Assembly (NCBI GenBank): GCA_018436725.1 | Contig: JAHDKT010000026.1 | Location: 94,842 to 158,841, forward strand | Origin: Synergistaceae bacterium | GTDB taxonomy: Bacteria; Synergistota; Synergistia; Synergistales; Aminobacteriaceae | Length of the DNA stretch: 64,000 bases | Direction of reading: 5' to 3' | Shown here: positions 24,769 to 33,550 of the stretch, piece after piece | How the letters are laid out: each line of letters begins with the position of its first letter | Position numbering within the stretch: position 1 is the first letter of the stretch | The notes under the pieces: model-generated | What the model saw: only the letters and a program-made list of their open reading frames with translations | What the model was told of the DNA's origin: nothing | The model's database searches: none | Program-made: the position numbers and the translations under genes

Positions 24769-24848
24769 TGGACATCAACTCCCGTTCTCGGAATATGTGG
24801 GGTCTCTTCGGAGAGCCCTTCCTTCAATTTGTTACCATATTGTACCAT
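24765..24848 (-). CDS. Candidate 27-residue small ORF coupled to OB-fold copy 2
   Basis: The ATG at 24848 is preceded by AAGGAGGAG at optimal distance. The frame encodes MVQYGNKLKEGLSEETPHIP plus seven residues and ends in TGA overlapping the ATG of the OB-fold gene (ATGA). The arrangement suggests either a real microprotein or a translational-coupling leader. No homologue is recognised. Confidence 0.45.
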   Translation of the reverse strand: MVQYGNKLKEGLSEETPHIPRTGVDVQ

Positions 24849-24920
24849 CTTTGCTCCTCCTTGTCGCCTCGTTCCCGGAGGGGAATATACGATGTACAAT
24901 GCATTTCGAAGGAGAGGCCG

Positions 24921-26789
24921 CTACGCAAGTCCGAGGCGAACGAGCGTCTCCTCCTTCGGCGCGCCGCTCGTTCCGTTCCACCCCCGAGCGTCGTAATAGT
25001 CGTCGAGCATCCCTTCGTAGTCCCGCACGGCGCACTCCGGGCTTTCCGCATAGGCGCCGGAGACGGGAAGCGACCGGACCCGTTCGGGGAGCATGTCGTC
25101 CTCTCTGGAGAACCCCTCGCGGCAGTTGAAGAGGCGCTGAAGGTTCGTCGTCCGCTCCGCGGCTTCCATCAGCTCCTCGCCGGAAATCTCCCGGCCCAGA
25201 AGCGGCGAGAGCATTGCCGCGTACTCGCGTGGCGTGATGCCGACGTACATGTAGAACTTGCATGTTCCGAGAATCTCCGGGAGCGTTCCCGCGTCTTGCA
25301 GGATCCGCAGCGCCTCCCCTTTCCCCCGCTCTTCCCAACGGTGGAACCCCTCCGGATCCGGAAGGCCGAACGAACGCAGCCCGAAATCGAACTTCGAGGC
25401 GTCGTACGCTACGGTCTCGAGCGGGTGGATATGACACATACCCCGGTTTCCTGTCCCGTAGCTCACTGCGAGCGTTTTTCCCGCCCTCGGATCGTGGCAC
25501 GGTCCTTCGAGCCCCTTGACGTGGACGGCGAAGGCCTCCGAACCTCCTCCGATACGCTCCGCGGCGCGGCGGACTCCGTCGGCGAGGATGTCCCCGACCC
25601 CTTCCCGGAGCGCGATCATCCGCACGAGTCGTGGAAGCACCGAGGCGTTCCCCCAGGAAAGATCGAGCCCCCGTGTCGTCTCTTCGGAGAGCAGCCCCTT
25701 CTCGGCGCACTCCATCAGGAAGCCGATGACGCCTCCCGTCGAGATCGTGTCGATTCCGAATTCGTTGCACAGATAGCCGCAGTGGACGGCGCAGTCGACA
25801 TCCTCGTTGAGCATGTACGCGGTGAACGAGCCGATGGTTTCGTACTCGCCCCCGTCATGTTCGGGCGTCTTCCACTCTCCCCCCTTCACATGCACTTTTC
25901 TGCCGCACTTCATCGGACACCCCTTGTAGCACCCCTTTCCCCCGGTGAAGTTCTCCTCCACGAAGTGCGCGGCGATCCGCTCTCCCTTCCCCCACGAGTT
26001 CGACTGCCAGTTCTTCGTAGGGAGGTCGCCCATCGCGTCGCTGCTCTCGTACCCCCCCATCGTGCCGAGCGCGGTGAAGCCGAAGGTGTTGGGATGTTCC
26101 TTGACGATGCGGTGCGCCTCGCGGACGGCCTTCATATACCCGTCGGGGTCGGCGGGAAGCACCTTCCCGCTCCCCTTCACGGAGACCGCGAACAGGTTCT
26201 TGGATCCGAGGACGGCGCCGCACCCGATACGCCCGGCGGCTCTGTGCCCCACCATCACCGAGGCGAAAAGGACGAGCCGCTCCCCCGCAGGGCCGACGAC
26301 AAGCGTATCGTACTCCGCAAAACCGTCCTCTTTCAGCAGCGCGTCCTTCTCCAGCACCGTCCTCCCCCGGAGATGCTGCGCGTCGCGCAGTTCCGCCGCG
26401 CCGTCGGTGATCACCAGATGCACCGGGCGCTCCGCCCTTCCCGAGAGGACTACGAAGTCGTATCCCGCCTTTTTCAAGGTTCCTCCCATGTCGCATCCTA
26501 CCCTGGCCTCGCCCCACGCGCCGGTGAGGGGCGACTTGCAGCAGACGGAGAGACTTCCTCCGCCCGGAACGAGATTGTCCGTCAGAGGCCCCGTCGCCAG
26601 CACGAAAAGAGCGTCCGGACCGAGCGGATCCGTCCCCGCCGCCATTTCGCCGTACAGAATACGAGCTGCGTACCCCGTTCCCCCGATGAAAGGGCGTATC
26701 CATTTTTCATTCAGCCGCTCCGTCGAGATCGCTCCCGCGGAGAGATCGACGCGAAGCACCGAACCCGCATAACCGGCAAGCGCTTTCAT
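24921..26789 (-). CDS. Aldehyde:ferredoxin oxidoreductase family tungsten/molybdenum enzyme
   Basis: This 622-residue cytoplasmic enzyme is expected to oxidise an aldehyde to its acid with ferredoxin. It has the AOR N-terminal domain (residues 1-205), the ID-TISTGG segment near 346 and the bis-pterin motif DPRAGKTLAVSYGTGNRG near 433. Cluster ligands appear to be Cys287, Cys291, Cys295 and Cys510. The first spacing is C-x3-C, where the Pyrococcus enzyme has C-x2-C. The length is normal. No cofactor or tungstate-uptake genes are adjacent. It could clean up aldehydes from 2-oxoacid metabolism such as that suggested by the downstream decarboxylase. Confidence 0.92.
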   Translation of the reverse strand: MKALAGYAGSVLRVDLSAGAISTERLNEKWIRPFIGGTGYAARILYGEMAAGTDPLGPDALFVLATGPLTDNLVPGGGSLSVCCKSPLTGAWGEARVGCDMGGTLKKAGYDFVVLSGRAERPVHLVITDGAAELRDAQHLRGRTVLEKDALLKEDGFAEYDTLVVGPAGERLVLFASVMVGHRAAGRIGCGAVLGSKNLFAVSVKGSGKVLPADPDGYMKAVREAHRIVKEHPNTFGFTALGTMGGYESSDAMGDLPTKNWQSNSWGKGERIAAHFVEENFTGGKGCYKGCPMKCGRKVHVKGGEWKTPEHDGGEYETIGSFTAYMLNEDVDCAVHCGYLCNEFGIDTISTGGVIGFLMECAEKGLLSEETTRGLDLSWGNASVLPRLVRMIALREGVGDILADGVRRAAERIGGGSEAFAVHVKGLEGPCHDPRAGKTLAVSYGTGNRGMCHIHPLETVAYDASKFDFGLRSFGLPDPEGFHRWEERGKGEALRILQDAGTLPEILGTCKFYMYVGITPREYAAMLSPLLGREISGEELMEAAERTTNLQRLFNCREGFSREDDMLPERVRSLPVSGAYAESPECAVRDYEGMLDDYYDARGWNGTSGAPKEETLVRLGLA

Positions 26790-26834
26790 TCCATCCTCCC
26801 CCTTCTTCTCCGTATTCTCCTCCCTACAATACCA

Positions 26835-26875
26835 CGCTACGGGCGGAGGGGCATCTTCTCCCCCCGCCCGTAGCG
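26835..26875. terminator. Strong hairpin between the stress-protein and AOR genes
   Basis: CGCTACGGGCGG and CCGCCCGTAGCG are perfect 12-bp arms (26835-26846, 26864-26875), with extra GGGG/CCCC pairing inside. It lies after the universal stress gene and before the AOR start on the minus strand. The T-run is poor on both strands. Confidence 0.6.
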
Positions 26876-26946
26876 TTATTCTCTCCGCGCCGGTACGTCA
26901 GCGATCCGCTCCGGCTCGCCTGTCACCGCGCATCTTTTCCTGCTCC

Positions 26947-27405
26947 TTACACCTCGCTCCGCCGCTCCTTCGGGCGATGGACATAGACGCTGCACGGCGC
27001 CTGCGCCACCACCTTGGCGGCTACGCTCCCGAGGAAGAAGCGCTGCATCGGACTCAACCCTCTGTGACCGATCATGATCATATCCGCGTCCTGTTCCTCG
27101 GCAAAACGCACGATCCGATCATAGACCTTACCCGAGCGCACCGAGACGGACATCCTCGGGATCCGCTTTCCCACCGCTTCCATCCGATCTTCGATGAATT
27201 TCGTAAATTCCGCCGTAACCTTTTCGTCCGACGGAGGGAGCACAACCTCTCCTTCGCCGTAGAAAACGGGTTCGTGTTCCAGGACGGTGATCACATGAAG
27301 AAAGAGCATGTCCGCTTCCTGCTCTCTGTTCGCGTAGTAGATGGCGTAATCCACGACACCCTTGCTGGTCTCGCTTCCGTCGATGGGTACAACCACTTTT
27401 TTCAT
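26947..27405 (-). CDS. Universal stress protein (UspA family)
   Basis: This 152-residue soluble protein starts with KKVVVPIDGSETSKGVVDYA. It ends with the ATP-binding motif GHRGLSPMQRFFLGSVA, which fits G-x2-G-x9-G-S, so it belongs to the nucleotide-binding subgroup. It probably acts as a dimer in stress or energy sensing; the partner is unknown. The ATG at 27405 lies 6 bases after AAGGAGGGG; the in-frame ATG at 27423 precedes this site. A TTGACT-18-TATACT promoter lies upstream, back to back with the aro operon promoter. Confidence 0.92.
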   Translation of the reverse strand: MKKVVVPIDGSETSKGVVDYAIYYANREQEADMLFLHVITVLEHEPVFYGEGEVVLPPSDEKVTAEFTKFIEDRMEAVGKRIPRMSVSVRSGKVYDRIVRFAEEQDADMIMIGHRGLSPMQRFFLGSVAAKVVAQAPCSVYVHRPKERRSEV

Positions 27406-27480
27406 CTCCAACCCCTCCTTCACGCCCTTTTTCGGGCATCCGCATCCTTGGTCCAGTCAGCGCCGGAAGGTCCTGATTAG

Positions 27481-27510
27481 AGTATAGCATAAGACAGTCT
27501 ATTCAGTCAA
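27481..27510 (-). promoter_or_regulatory. Sigma-70-type promoter for the universal stress gene
   Basis: On the minus strand TTGACT (27510-27505) and TATACT (27486-27481) are 18 bases apart, about 75 bases before the stress gene start. Confidence 0.65.
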
Positions 27511-27635
27511 TTACCCCGACATTTTTCCTTGAGTTCGACGGCGGCGTCCTCACCCTCCGCGGAAGAAGCTCTCCTCGCGCTTCTCCTCGGAAGCCTCGGC
27601 GAAGTGCGATTTTTTTTCCCCACCTCATTTGCCCC

Positions 27636-27663
27636 TTGACAAATCACGATGCATCCCTAAAAT
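27636..27663 (+). promoter_or_regulatory. Sigma-70-type promoter for the aro leader and operon
   Basis: TTGACA (27636-27641) and TAAAAT (27658-27663) are 16 bases apart, about 50 bases upstream of the leader peptide start. This is one of the best promoter matches in the window. Confidence 0.72.
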
Positions 27664-27716
27664 AGTTCATCAATACCGCTCTGCGGAAAAATCTTCGAAG
27701 AAAGGAGACGGTCGCC

Positions 27717-27881
27717 ATGACGAAGAGAACGGCACGCCTGAATACCCTCGGCGCGGACGGAGTGTTCGCGTTCGCGTTTACCAGCGGCCTGTGGCTTTAT
27801 TACGCCACCGGCCGGTCTTCGCGTAGAGATCCGTCTTCGGCTTCTTCATATCCGGCCTCTCCGGGAGCAGCGCACCGATAG
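27717..27881 (+). CDS. Aromatic amino acid leader peptide (attenuation)
   Basis: A 54-codon frame begins with ATG 9 bases after AAAGGAG. It encodes a peptide with Phe at 17, 19 and 21, Trp at 26 and Tyr at 28 and 29; the core reads VFAFAFTSGLWLYYATG. It lies between a good promoter and a perfect terminator hairpin upstream of DAHP synthase. This is the classical layout of ribosome-mediated attenuation, where stalling at scarce Phe, Trp or Tyr codons prevents the terminator. The Trp and Tyr codons (27792-27803) are followed at once by GC-rich GCCACCGGCCGG, a plausible first stem arm. The C-terminal 20 residues are low-complexity. Confidence 0.75.
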   Translation: MTKRTARLNTLGADGVFAFAFTSGLWLYYATGRSSRRDPSSASSYPASPGAAHR

Positions 27882-27908
27882 GACGAGACGGATACAGAGA
27901 AAGGGACA

Positions 27909-27952
27909 AACGCCGGAACCGGGTTTCTACACCCGGTTCCGGCGTTTTTTTT
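27909..27952 (+). terminator. Attenuator terminator of the aro operon
   Basis: A perfect 16-bp stem (27909-27924 with 27931-27946) and a 6-base loop is followed by a T-run (27945-27952). It lies after the leader peptide and 36 bases before the DAHP synthase start. Confidence 0.9.
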
Positions 27953-27987
27953 CAAGGGTGCATTCATCCGAAAAGGGGGAAGAAATC

Positions 27988-29034
27988 ATGATGGTGGTCG
28001 AAATGACCGAGAGCAGTTCGCGGCGGGATCTCGACAGGGTATGCGAATCGCTGGCGCGCGGTGGACGGAGCTTCCGGATTACTCCGGGGAGGGGGCGCTC
28101 CTTTGTCATGTCGTCCGACATCGCCCGCAGGGAGGACTCTTCCGACTACCGGGCGCTTCCCGGTGTTCGCAGCGTGAATGTGACGACGTGCTGCCACCCC
28201 CTCGCCAGCAGGGAGATAGGCGGGGAGGCGCGCCCTATGGAGCTGGTCCCCGGTCTCCGGATCGGCGATGGCGAACCGCTGGTCATGGCGGGCCCCTGCG
28301 CGGTGGAGAACAGGGAGCAGCTCATGACGACCGCCATAGGCGTGGGACGGGCGGGGGCGCATGTTCTCCGGGGCGGAGCGTTCAAGCCGCGCTCTCACCC
28401 CTACGCCTTCCAGGGGTTGGGGAGCGAGGGAATCGCCCTGCTGAAGGAGGCTCGCGCATCCAGCGGGCTGCCCGTTGTCACCGAGGTAATGTCCCCGGAG
28501 GAGGCGGAGTGGGTGGCGCCGCACATCGACATTCTCCAGGTGGGCGCCCGGAACATGCAGAACTTCGCCCTGCTCAGGACGCTCGGCGGCATCGACAGGC
28601 CGGTGCTGCTGAAACGCGGGATGTGCGCCACCGTCGAGGAGTGGCTTCAGGCTGCGGAGTACATCCTCGCCGGAGGGAACGAGCGCGTGATCCTCTGCGA
28701 GCGCGGAATCCGCAGCTTCGACAAGAACACGCGCAACACACTCGACCTGAGCGTCATCCCGCTGCTCAAGTCCATGACGCACCTGCCCGTCGTCGTGGAC
28801 CCGAGCCACGCTACGGGAAGGCGCGACCTGGTGGCGCCGATGAGCCTCGCAGCGCTCGCCGCCGGCGCCGACGGACTCGTCGTCGAGGTGCACTGCGCCC
28901 CTGAAGAGGCGTTGTGCGACGGGCCGCAGTCGCTGACCCTGGACGACTTCGCGCACCTGATGACAAGAGCGTCGAAAGTGCTCCGCGCGCTCCGGGAGGA
29001 GGAACCGTCATGGCGCATGCCGATCGCCAGATGA
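27988..29034 (+). CDS. aroF: 3-deoxy-7-phosphoheptulonate (DAHP) synthase, AroA-Ibeta/AroF type
   Basis: This enzyme condenses phosphoenolpyruvate and erythrose-4-phosphate, the first step of the shikimate pathway. The 348-residue protein has an N-terminal ferredoxin-like regulatory domain (about 1-85), as in Thermotoga-type enzymes with tyrosine feedback. The barrel follows: [39 protein letters not shown], and [14 protein letters not shown] near the C-terminus. No chorismate mutase domain is attached. It overlaps aroB by 25 bases. Attenuation by the leader peptide is the likely control. ATG 27988 follows GGGGGA; 27991 is also possible. Confidence 0.93.
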   Translation: MMVVEMTESSSRRDLDRVCESLARGGRSFRITPGRGRSFVMSSDIARREDSSDYRALPGVRSVNVTTCCHPLASREIGGEARPMELVPGLRIGDGEPLVMAGPCAVENREQLMTTAIGVGRAGAHVLRGGAFKPRSHPYAFQGLGSEGIALLKEARASSGLPVVTEVMSPEEAEWVAPHIDILQVGARNMQNFALLRTLGGIDRPVLLKRGMCATVEEWLQAAEYILAGGNERVILCERGIRSFDKNTRNTLDLSVIPLLKSMTHLPVVVDPSHATGRRDLVAPMSLAALAAGADGLVVEVHCAPEEALCDGPQSLTLDDFAHLMTRASKVLRALREEEPSWRMPIAR

Positions 29035-30119
29035 CGCTCCCTTCCGCGGAGGATGCGCCCGAATCGCTCCTCATTCGGCGGGGAGAGTATCCGACGAACG
29101 TGGTGGTCGGCGAGGGACTGCTTTCTCGCGTGACCCGCTTTACAGGAGTCGAAGAGCGCCCGTTCGTCGTGGCCGACGAGATCACCGGGCCGCTCTTCGG
29201 GGAGTTTCTGGAGGGGAAACGCGCTCTTTTCACGCTCCCGCGCGGCGAGGAGGGGAAAAGTATGGAAAACCTCTCGAAGATCTACGCCGCGCTCGCCGCA
29301 GCAGGCGTCGACCGATCCGGCACGCTGCTCGCTCTCGGAGGAGGCGTGGTGGGCGATACGGCGGGGTTCGCCGCCGCCACATGGATGCGCGGCGTCCGTC
29401 TGATCCACTGCCCCACAACCCTGCTCGCCCAGGTTGACAGCGCCATCGGCGGGAAGACCGGAGTGAACCTGCAGGAGGGGAAAAACCTCGTCGGCGCATT
29501 TCACCCCGCCGAGTGGGTATTCTCCGACGTGGAGTGTCTCCGGTCGCAGAGCGACGATGATTTCCGACAGGGCGCGGCGGAAGCGGTGAAGTACGGCGCG
29601 GGGGAGGAGTGGGCGTTCTTCGGATGGCTCGAGGAGAATGCGCGCGCCGTTCTTCGGCGATCGCTCCCCGTCCTGAGGACGCTTGTCGCCGAGTGCTCGC
29701 GGATGAAGCTCGACGTGGTCGCGGAGGACGAACACGAGCACACCGGAGCGCGGGCGCGGCTGAACCTGGGGCATACCGTCGGGCACGCGCTTGAAGCGGC
29801 GTCCGGATACCGGTGGCGGCACGGCGACGGCGTCGGCGCGGGGATGATGGTTGTCGGGAGGCTGGCTCTCCGCCTCGGGGAACTGAGGGAGGAGGAGTTC
29901 GAACGTTTGGGGAGACTGCTCGACGGGTTTAAAATTCCGCGCCGCCCCGACATGCCGTGGGACGAGATCGCCCCTTTCCTCGCACGGGACAAGAAGTTCT
30001 CCGGAGGCGCTCCCCGCCTTGTGGTCCCGAGATCCGGCGGGCGCTGCCGTCTCAGGAGCGACATCCCTCTCGCCGCGCTCCGGGAGGCATACGAAGAGGA
30101 GCTTTCCGGAGCGCGCTGA
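29010..30119 (+). CDS. aroB: 3-dehydroquinate synthase
   Basis: This enzyme converts DAHP to 3-dehydroquinate, the second shikimate step. The 369-residue protein has the NAD-binding [22 protein letters not shown] segment, the [18 protein letters not shown] signature, and the metal-site segments [14 protein letters not shown] and HGDGVGAGM. The start at 29010 lies 7 bases after GGGAGGAGG and inside the end of the DAHP synthase gene, so the two are translationally coupled. An ATGA overlap at 29031 offers an alternative start without a ribosome-binding site. Confidence 0.95.
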   Translation: MAHADRQMTLPSAEDAPESLLIRRGEYPTNVVVGEGLLSRVTRFTGVEERPFVVADEITGPLFGEFLEGKRALFTLPRGEEGKSMENLSKIYAALAAAGVDRSGTLLALGGGVVGDTAGFAAATWMRGVRLIHCPTTLLAQVDSAIGGKTGVNLQEGKNLVGAFHPAEWVFSDVECLRSQSDDDFRQGAAEAVKYGAGEEWAFFGWLEENARAVLRRSLPVLRTLVAECSRMKLDVVAEDEHEHTGARARLNLGHTVGHALEAASGYRWRHGDGVGAGMMVVGRLALRLGELREEEFERLGRLLDGFKIPRRPDMPWDEIAPFLARDKKFSGGAPRLVVPRSGGRCRLRSDIPLAALREAYEEELSGAR

Positions 30120-30162
30120 CCCGGCCCGGGAAGCTCCTCGCATGCGGCGCTGTCACGCGTGG

Positions 30163-31209
30163 CTACTGCTTCTCCTCGAACTCCTTCTGGTAGACTTTTC
30201 CGGAGCCCATCATGACGCTGATCACGTTGAGCATCGGGAAGTTCTCGCAGACGATCTTGATGATGGCCGCGATGATCACCGAGATGAGCGCGCCCACCAC
30301 TCCCCAGATGAGTCCCCAGAAGAGCAGCGAGATCAGCACCACCACGGGGCTGAGGTTGAGCCGGTCTCCCATGACCTTCGGCGTGATGAAGTTGCCGATG
30401 ACCACCTGGATGGTGAGCAGCGTGAGCGCGGTGATCAGAGGCGCGGTCAGACCCGGGTAAAACTGAACCACCGCCACCAGAATCGGGGGGATGGACGCGA
30501 CGATGGAGCCGATCGTGGGGATGAAGTTGAGGATGAACGCGAGCACCCCCCACGTCACCGCGAAGTCCACCTGCAGGTATTCGAGAGCCATCCAGACGAC
30601 GAAGCCCGTCACCGCGCTGATGAGCGACAACGCGCTCAGGTAGCGCCCTATCTGCCACGAGATGGTGCTCAGTATTTTTCGCGCCCGCTCGGCGCCGTGC
30701 TGCGTGACGAAGGCTTTTTTGACTTTGTATTCGAAATACGGGGAACCGAGAAGCATGAAGACGAGGAAGACGATGACCATGACGAGTTTCGAGATGATGG
30801 TGACGAAAGAACCGGAGAGGTCGAGAAGATACCCTCTGATGGTGAACCCCCAGTTGATCGACGTCCAGAAGTCCGGGGGAAGATCGAGATTCGTCGTGAG
30901 CGATTTGCCTATCTCCATCAGCCGCGAATAGTACTTGGGGAAGGCTGCCGCGAAAGAGGCGATCCGGGTGTTCAAAAAGAGCGCGCCGAGAAAGCAGAGG
31001 CCGAAAAAGATGGCAAGAACGAAAACCACCGCAAGCCCGACGGGGACGCGGCGTTTCGCGAGAAACCGGACGACCGGACCGAAAATATACGAAAGAAGCC
31101 ATGCGATGATAAGAGGGATGAATACATCCTGTGCGAAGTTAAGCACGAAACCGACCGCGACGAGGGCGATAACCCCTACGAGGCCGGCCATGACCTGAAA
31201 CTTTTCCAC
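30163..31209 (-). CDS. AI-2E (PerM) family transporter
   Basis: This 348-residue inner-membrane protein has about eight hydrophobic segments. It carries the AI-2E family features PLIIAWLLSYIFGPVVRFL near residue 35, the long central amphipathic region and LAFILNFIPTIGSIVASIPP near 230. The family includes autoinducer-2 exporters and Na+/H+ antiporters; the substrate cannot be set here. The start is GTG at 31209, six bases after GGAAGG. An in-frame ATG at 31191 is the alternative. It is convergent with aroB (43-base gap). Confidence 0.88.
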   Translation of the reverse strand: MEKFQVMAGLVGVIALVAVGFVLNFAQDVFIPLIIAWLLSYIFGPVVRFLAKRRVPVGLAVVFVLAIFFGLCFLGALFLNTRIASFAAAFPKYYSRLMEIGKSLTTNLDLPPDFWTSINWGFTIRGYLLDLSGSFVTIISKLVMVIVFLVFMLLGSPYFEYKVKKAFVTQHGAERARKILSTISWQIGRYLSALSLISAVTGFVVWMALEYLQVDFAVTWGVLAFILNFIPTIGSIVASIPPILVAVVQFYPGLTAPLITALTLLTIQVVIGNFITPKVMGDRLNLSPVVVLISLLFWGLIWGVVGALISVIIAAIIKIVCENFPMLNVISVMMGSGKVYQKEFEEKQ

Positions 31210-31240
31210 ACTATCCCTTCCCTTCCTTGATATCGGAGCA

Positions 31241-31276
31241 GAGGTCCTCCGACGACTATTGTACACGGAGGACCTC
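31241..31276. promoter_or_regulatory. 11-bp inverted repeat around a TACAAT box upstream of the AI-2E gene
   Basis: GAGGTCCTCCG (31241-31251) and CGGAGGACCTC (31266-31276) are perfect complements. On the minus strand the 14-base spacer holds TACAAT, consistent with an operator over the -10 region. On the plus strand the repeat is followed by GTTTTT, so it would also work as a terminator in that direction. Confidence 0.45.
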
Positions 31277-31370
31277 GTTTTTGGAGAAGGGGGAAAAAAG
31301 TATTTTATTTCACTCTCCCCGAAGGGGCGACGCGGAGCACGCCTCTCCCGTGTGTTGAAACGTTGCCGCG

Positions 31371-32561
31371 CTACAGGCGTCTATCCGCTTCCAAGACGGT
31401 TCTGGCAAGCGCTTCCGCTCCGCGTACAAGATCGTCCGGCGCGGTCTTCTCTCCCTTCGCGTGGCTGATGCCGCCCATGCTGGGAACGAAGAGCATCCCG
31501 GTCGGCGTGATGCGGGCCATCGGGTTGGCGTCGTGCGACGCGCCGCTCGGCATGCGCACGCAGGAGGCGCCCATCTCTCCGCAGGCCTTCTCGGCCGCGT
31601 CCTGGAGCATCGGCGAAAGATCCACCGCGCCCTTCCATACGAGAGGCTCCATCGAGACCGCCGCGCGCGTTCTCTTCCCCAGAAAGGCCCGGAAGACGCC
31701 CGCAGCCTCGTCCATAACGGAATCCTTCAGCGAACGGATCTCCAACGTGAACTCCGCCCGGTCCGGCACGATCGCCGCAGCTCCCGGACGGAGCGAGAAC
31801 ACTCCGACATTGCAGACAAGATCATCTCTCGAGTCCGTCCAGGCGAACCATTCGCTCAGCAGCTCCGCCGCTTCGCGCATCGCGTCCCTGCGCTCCTTCA
31901 TCGGGGTGGTCCCGGCGTGGTTCGCCTCGCCCGCGAGGCGCACGGAATACCGGCTGATCCCGACGATACCCGTCGGAATGCCTATGGAGATTCCACGGCG
32001 CTCAAGGAACGGCCCCTGCTCGATGTGCAGCTCCAGGTAGCAGGCGATCTTCGATGGGTTCGCCCTCGACGAACGGACCATTTCGGGGGTAAGCCCGATG
32101 GCAGCCAGCTTTTCCTCCGGCAGCGGCTCTTCGAGCAGCCCGGCAAGCGCACGGCTTCCGAAAGTCCCCCCCATTTCGCCGCCCTCCTCGGCGGTAAAAC
32201 CGACCACTTCGAAGGGGTGGCGCAGCGGGATGCCCCGCTCCGCGACGGAGCGAGCCGTTTCCAGCGCCGCCATCACCCCGAGAGGCCCGTCGTACTTCCC
32301 GCCTCCGGGCACCGCGTCGAGATGGGAACCGGACATGATCGCCGGCAGCGAAGGATCGCTCCCCTCCAGCCTGCCGAAGAGGTTCCCCACGCCGTCCACC
32401 CTGACTGCGAGCCCGGCCTCCTTCATCTTCGCCTCGACGAAACTCCGCGCCTCGTCGTAGGAAGGAGAATAGGCGGGACGACGCATCCCCTCCCCCTCGA
32501 CCCACCCTATGCGCCCGAGCGCTTCGAGGTCGGCGAGAAAACGCTCTCCGGAGACGATCAT
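31371..32561 (-). CDS. M20-family N-carbamoyl-L-amino acid hydrolase / allantoate amidohydrolase type
   Basis: This 396-residue zinc-dependent amidohydrolase belongs to the carbamoylase branch of M20. Metal and catalytic motifs are SGSHLDAVPGGGKYDGPLGV near residue 80, FTAEEGGEMGGTFGSRAL near 127 and HIEQGPFLE near 190. ASHDANPMA lies near the C-terminus. The expected reaction releases CO2 and ammonia from an N-carbamoyl amino acid or ureidoacid, the last step of hydantoin breakdown. The operon context with two hydantoinase-like enzymes and a racemase supports this over a peptidase. It begins 4 bases after the aldolase stop, with no good ribosome-binding site, so coupling is likely. Confidence 0.88.
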   Translation of the reverse strand: MIVSGERFLADLEALGRIGWVEGEGMRRPAYSPSYDEARSFVEAKMKEAGLAVRVDGVGNLFGRLEGSDPSLPAIMSGSHLDAVPGGGKYDGPLGVMAALETARSVAERGIPLRHPFEVVGFTAEEGGEMGGTFGSRALAGLLEEPLPEEKLAAIGLTPEMVRSSRANPSKIACYLELHIEQGPFLERRGISIGIPTGIVGISRYSVRLAGEANHAGTTPMKERRDAMREAAELLSEWFAWTDSRDDLVCNVGVFSLRPGAAAIVPDRAEFTLEIRSLKDSVMDEAAGVFRAFLGKRTRAAVSMEPLVWKGAVDLSPMLQDAAEKACGEMGASCVRMPSGASHDANPMARITPTGMLFVPSMGGISHAKGEKTAPDDLVRGAEALARTVLEADRRL

Positions 32562-32565
32562 GACG

Positions 32566-33459
32566 CTACGCCGCGGGAACGCCCAGCTCCTTCAGTATCC
32601 GGGCGATCTCCTTCTTCGTCTCTTCGCTCGCGGGGAGGATCGGCAGGCGCGGCAGTCCGCCCTTGTACCCGACCATGTCCATCGCGGCCTTCATTCCTCC
32701 GATGGCGAACCTGCTGGTGACGGCGGCGTTCAGCGGCAGCAGAGCGAGCTGCATCTTCCTCGCTCCCTCGAGGTCGCCCTTCTCGAAGCGTTCCTGGATC
32801 TCGGCGCAGTAGTCGGGAACGACGTTGGCCACGGCGAGCGTGCCCCCGACGCCGCCGAGCACGAGCGTCGCCAGAAGATAGCTCCCCGAACCGGCGAAGA
32901 CCGAGAAGTCCGCAGGCGCCTTGGCCAGCACCTCGGATATCTGCACGATGTTGCCGCCGCTGTCCTTGATGCCGGTGATGTTCGGATGGGCGGAGAGCTT
33001 CAGCGTCAGCGCCGAGGGGACGTTCACGCCGGAGTTGCCGGGCATGTTGTAGATCATGACGGGGATCGGAGAGGCGTCGGCGAGCATCGTGTAGAACTTC
33101 TCCAGAGCCGCATCGTTCATGTCCTTTTTATAGTAGTTCGGGGTGACGACCAGCGCCACCTCCGCGCCGGCGGCCGCGCATCGCTTCGTCAGCTCGACGG
33201 TCTCCTTCAGCGACTCGCACCCGGTACCGGCGATGATCTTCTTGCCCGAGGGGAGGTGCTTTCGGGCCGTCTCCACCAGCTTCACCTTCTCATCGTGCGC
33301 AAGCAGCGTAAACTCGCCGTTGCTCCCCAGAACCACGAGCCCCGCAAGCTTCGTCGCGCCGAAAGCGCGCACGTTCTCCGCGAAGATGTCGTAGTTCACT
33401 TCTCCCGACGCGTCGAACGCCGTGGCTATGGGGGCGAAAATTCCTCGTACCGTATTCAT
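32566..33459 (-). CDS. DapA-family class I aldolase/synthase
   Basis: This 297-residue barrel belongs to the dihydrodipicolinate synthase/N-acetylneuraminate lyase family. It has the conserved Tyr in TPNYYKK near 135 and the Schiff-base Lys in NITGIKDSGGN near 165. The N-terminal motif is VVLGSNGEFTLL instead of the GTTGE typical of lysine-pathway DapA. Members of this type often cleave or form 4-hydroxy-2-oxoacids in catabolism. Its place in the hydantoin operon suggests it acts on a carbon skeleton from the imported substrate. A strong AAAGGAGAG precedes the ATG. Confidence 0.85.
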   Translation of the reverse strand: MNTVRGIFAPIATAFDASGEVNYDIFAENVRAFGATKLAGLVVLGSNGEFTLLAHDEKVKLVETARKHLPSGKKIIAGTGCESLKETVELTKRCAAAGAEVALVVTPNYYKKDMNDAALEKFYTMLADASPIPVMIYNMPGNSGVNVPSALTLKLSAHPNITGIKDSGGNIVQISEVLAKAPADFSVFAGSGSYLLATLVLGGVGGTLAVANVVPDYCAEIQERFEKGDLEGARKMQLALLPLNAAVTSRFAIGGMKAAMDMVGYKGGLPRLPILPASEETKKEIARILKELGVPAA

Positions 33460-33550
33460 ACCCGATCTCTCCTTTAGAATGCATGATATTTCTTATATGG
33501 TACTTCAAAAAGCCGTTTCCGTGAAGAACCCTGCCGCACCGTCCGCGCCC

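Noticed and set aside
24708..26873. A 721-codon plus-strand frame opposite the AOR gene
   Set aside because: The minus-strand AOR is complete with all cofactor motifs; the antisense frame has shadow composition and no motifs.
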